DNA from: CAZBMJ01 sp964493205 | Lineage (GTDB): Bacteria > Myxococcota > UBA727 > JABDBI01 | Reading direction: 5' to 3' | Length of the DNA stretch: 64,000 nucleotides | NCBI GenBank assembly: GCA_964493205.1 | Contig: CAZBMJ010000008.1 | Location: forward strand, 1 to 64,000 | In this document: piece after piece, positions 63,557 to 64,000 of the stretch | Layout: the number at the start of each line of letters is the position of its first letter | How positions within the stretch are numbered: the first letter of the stretch is position 1 | The notes under the pieces: generated by a model | What the model was told of the DNA's origin: nothing | Seen by the model: the letters and a program-made list of their open reading frames with translations, nothing else | Databases searched by the model: none | Made by a program: the position numbers and the translations under genes

Positions 63557-63600
63557 TGGAGTACACTCCAAATTATAGCAGTATTTTTTGGAGTACATTC
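63557..63600 (+). promoter_or_regulatory. TGGAGTACA operator-like repeats before the ATPase gene
   Basis: TGGAGT-AC-ACTCCA (63557-63570) is an inverted repeat, and TGGAGTACATTC (63589-63600) repeats its left half right against the start codon. A TATAGC -10-like box lies between. It is a likely repressor site and may be shared with related AAA ATPase genes. Confidence 0.55.
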
Positions 63601-64000
63601 ATGTTTCGCTTTATAACTGAGACTTTTGATCGTTTAATTAGCGATCTCTCTTTTTCTTATACCCGCTATCTTTACCCACAGTTTAATCTAAATAACCGGT
63701 TAACGGGTCTGATTGGAGCTCGTGGCGTAGGAAAAACAACTCTTCTTCTTCAATATATTAAAAATGAGTTGGTAAAAGAAAAAAGTGCTTTTTATTTTTC
63801 TGCCGATCTGGTTTATTTTCAAAATTCTAATCTTCTTGAATTCGTCAGTGATCTTCACCTAAAAGAGGGCTACAAGGTTATTTTTATTGATGAAATTCAT
63901 AAATATCAGGGATGGGATCAAGAATTAAAAAATATCTATGATTCATTCCCATCATTAAAGATAGTTTTTTCTGGAAGTTCGATGCTTGATTTGGTAGCTG
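63601..64000 (+). CDS. AAA_14/DUF4143-type ATPase, N-terminal part (cut by window edge)
   Basis: The 133 codons present begin MFRFITETFDRL. Walker A is GARGVGKTT (39-47), Walker B is VIFIDEIHKYQGWDQELK (about 93-110) and sensor 1 is IVFSGSSMLDL. This layout is that of the AAA_14 ATPases that carry a C-terminal DUF4143, often found in many copies in host-associated bacteria and archaea; their role is unclear. The frame is open at position 64000, so the rest is outside the window. Confidence 0.8.
   Translation, partial: MFRFITETFDRLISDLSFSYTRYLYPQFNLNNRLTGLIGARGVGKTTLLLQYIKNELVKEKSAFYFSADLVYFQNSNLLEFVSDLHLKEGYKVIFIDEIHKYQGWDQELKNIYDSFPSLKIVFSGSSMLDLVA

Noticed and set aside
63977..64000. Possible DUF4143 domain
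   Set aside because: The gene is cut by the window edge, so the C-terminal domain cannot be seen.

Overview
The window is AT-rich DNA from a Gram-negative bacterium. It carries lipoprotein signal peptides, an outer-membrane-type protein and the division genes ftsA, ftsZ and ftsK. Many exported proteins have eukaryote-like or carbohydrate-binding modules: ankyrin repeats, an F-box, nuclear-localisation-like basic clusters, two lectin types and a ricin-like domain. That suggests a host-associated or predatory lifestyle. It uses the mevalonate route to isoprenoids (mvaD plus a phosphomevalonate-kinase-like gene), split glycine decarboxylase subunits, and a lipoprotein with a CNDGxDNxGNG motif of the kind I associate with Myxococcota/Bdellovibrionota. 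I lean to a delta-type or intracellular lineage but cannot place it. No rRNA, tRNA or CRISPR array was seen.

Layout. 1-2.8 kb is a scrapyard: a truncated methyltransferase, an ankyrin gene between two ~105-bp direct repeats, an IS3-type transposase tail and a DEAD-box helicase tail. 2.8-12 kb holds an LD-carboxypeptidase, a six-blade DUF346-type lectin, a flavoprotein lipoprotein, an aldehyde dehydrogenase, and a foreign-looking gene between 48-bp direct repeats. 12-20 kb is a core block: acyltransferase, cdsA, uppS, a FliH/SctL-like gene, pgpA, ftsZ and ftsA. 20-31 kb has gcvPA-gcvPB, exported proteins (including an MVL-type lectin and an F-box protein joined to a dead subtilase-like half), a GGDEF sensor, ilvA, a very divergent nuoABC-like trio and a polyprenyl synthase. 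31-37 kb has mvaD-mvaK2 and sucCD. 37-48 kb holds exported proteins, a hemolysin-III-type membrane protein, ftsK, a HigBA-type toxin-antitoxin pair with a visible operator, alr and gcvH. 48-64 kb has two exported unknowns, glmS, a broken histidine kinase with an intact receiver domain, fabH, an amine/amino-acid operon built round a 1602-residue four-domain fusion, dcd, and the start of an AAA ATPase gene cut by the window edge.

How the genes work together. cdsA, pgpA and a PlsC-like acyltransferase serve phospholipid synthesis. mvaD/mvaK2, the polyprenyl synthase and uppS feed quinone and cell-wall carriers. alr, glmS and the carboxypeptidase belong to wall metabolism. The glycine cleavage genes are split between 20-23 kb and 47.6 kb. 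The operon at 55.7-62.8 kb combines aldehyde dehydrogenase, a lysine-6-aminotransferase-like domain, an acetyltransferase, a dead aminotransferase domain, a C45 Ntn-hydrolase and a second aminotransferase. It is my best candidate for an undescribed catabolic pathway.

Three accessory genes (ankyrin protein, the 9.7-kb gene, the 46.4-kb small secreted protein) each lie between imperfect direct repeats. Two of the repeat pairs derive from the end of the neighbouring gene, which hints at a shared acquisition mechanism.
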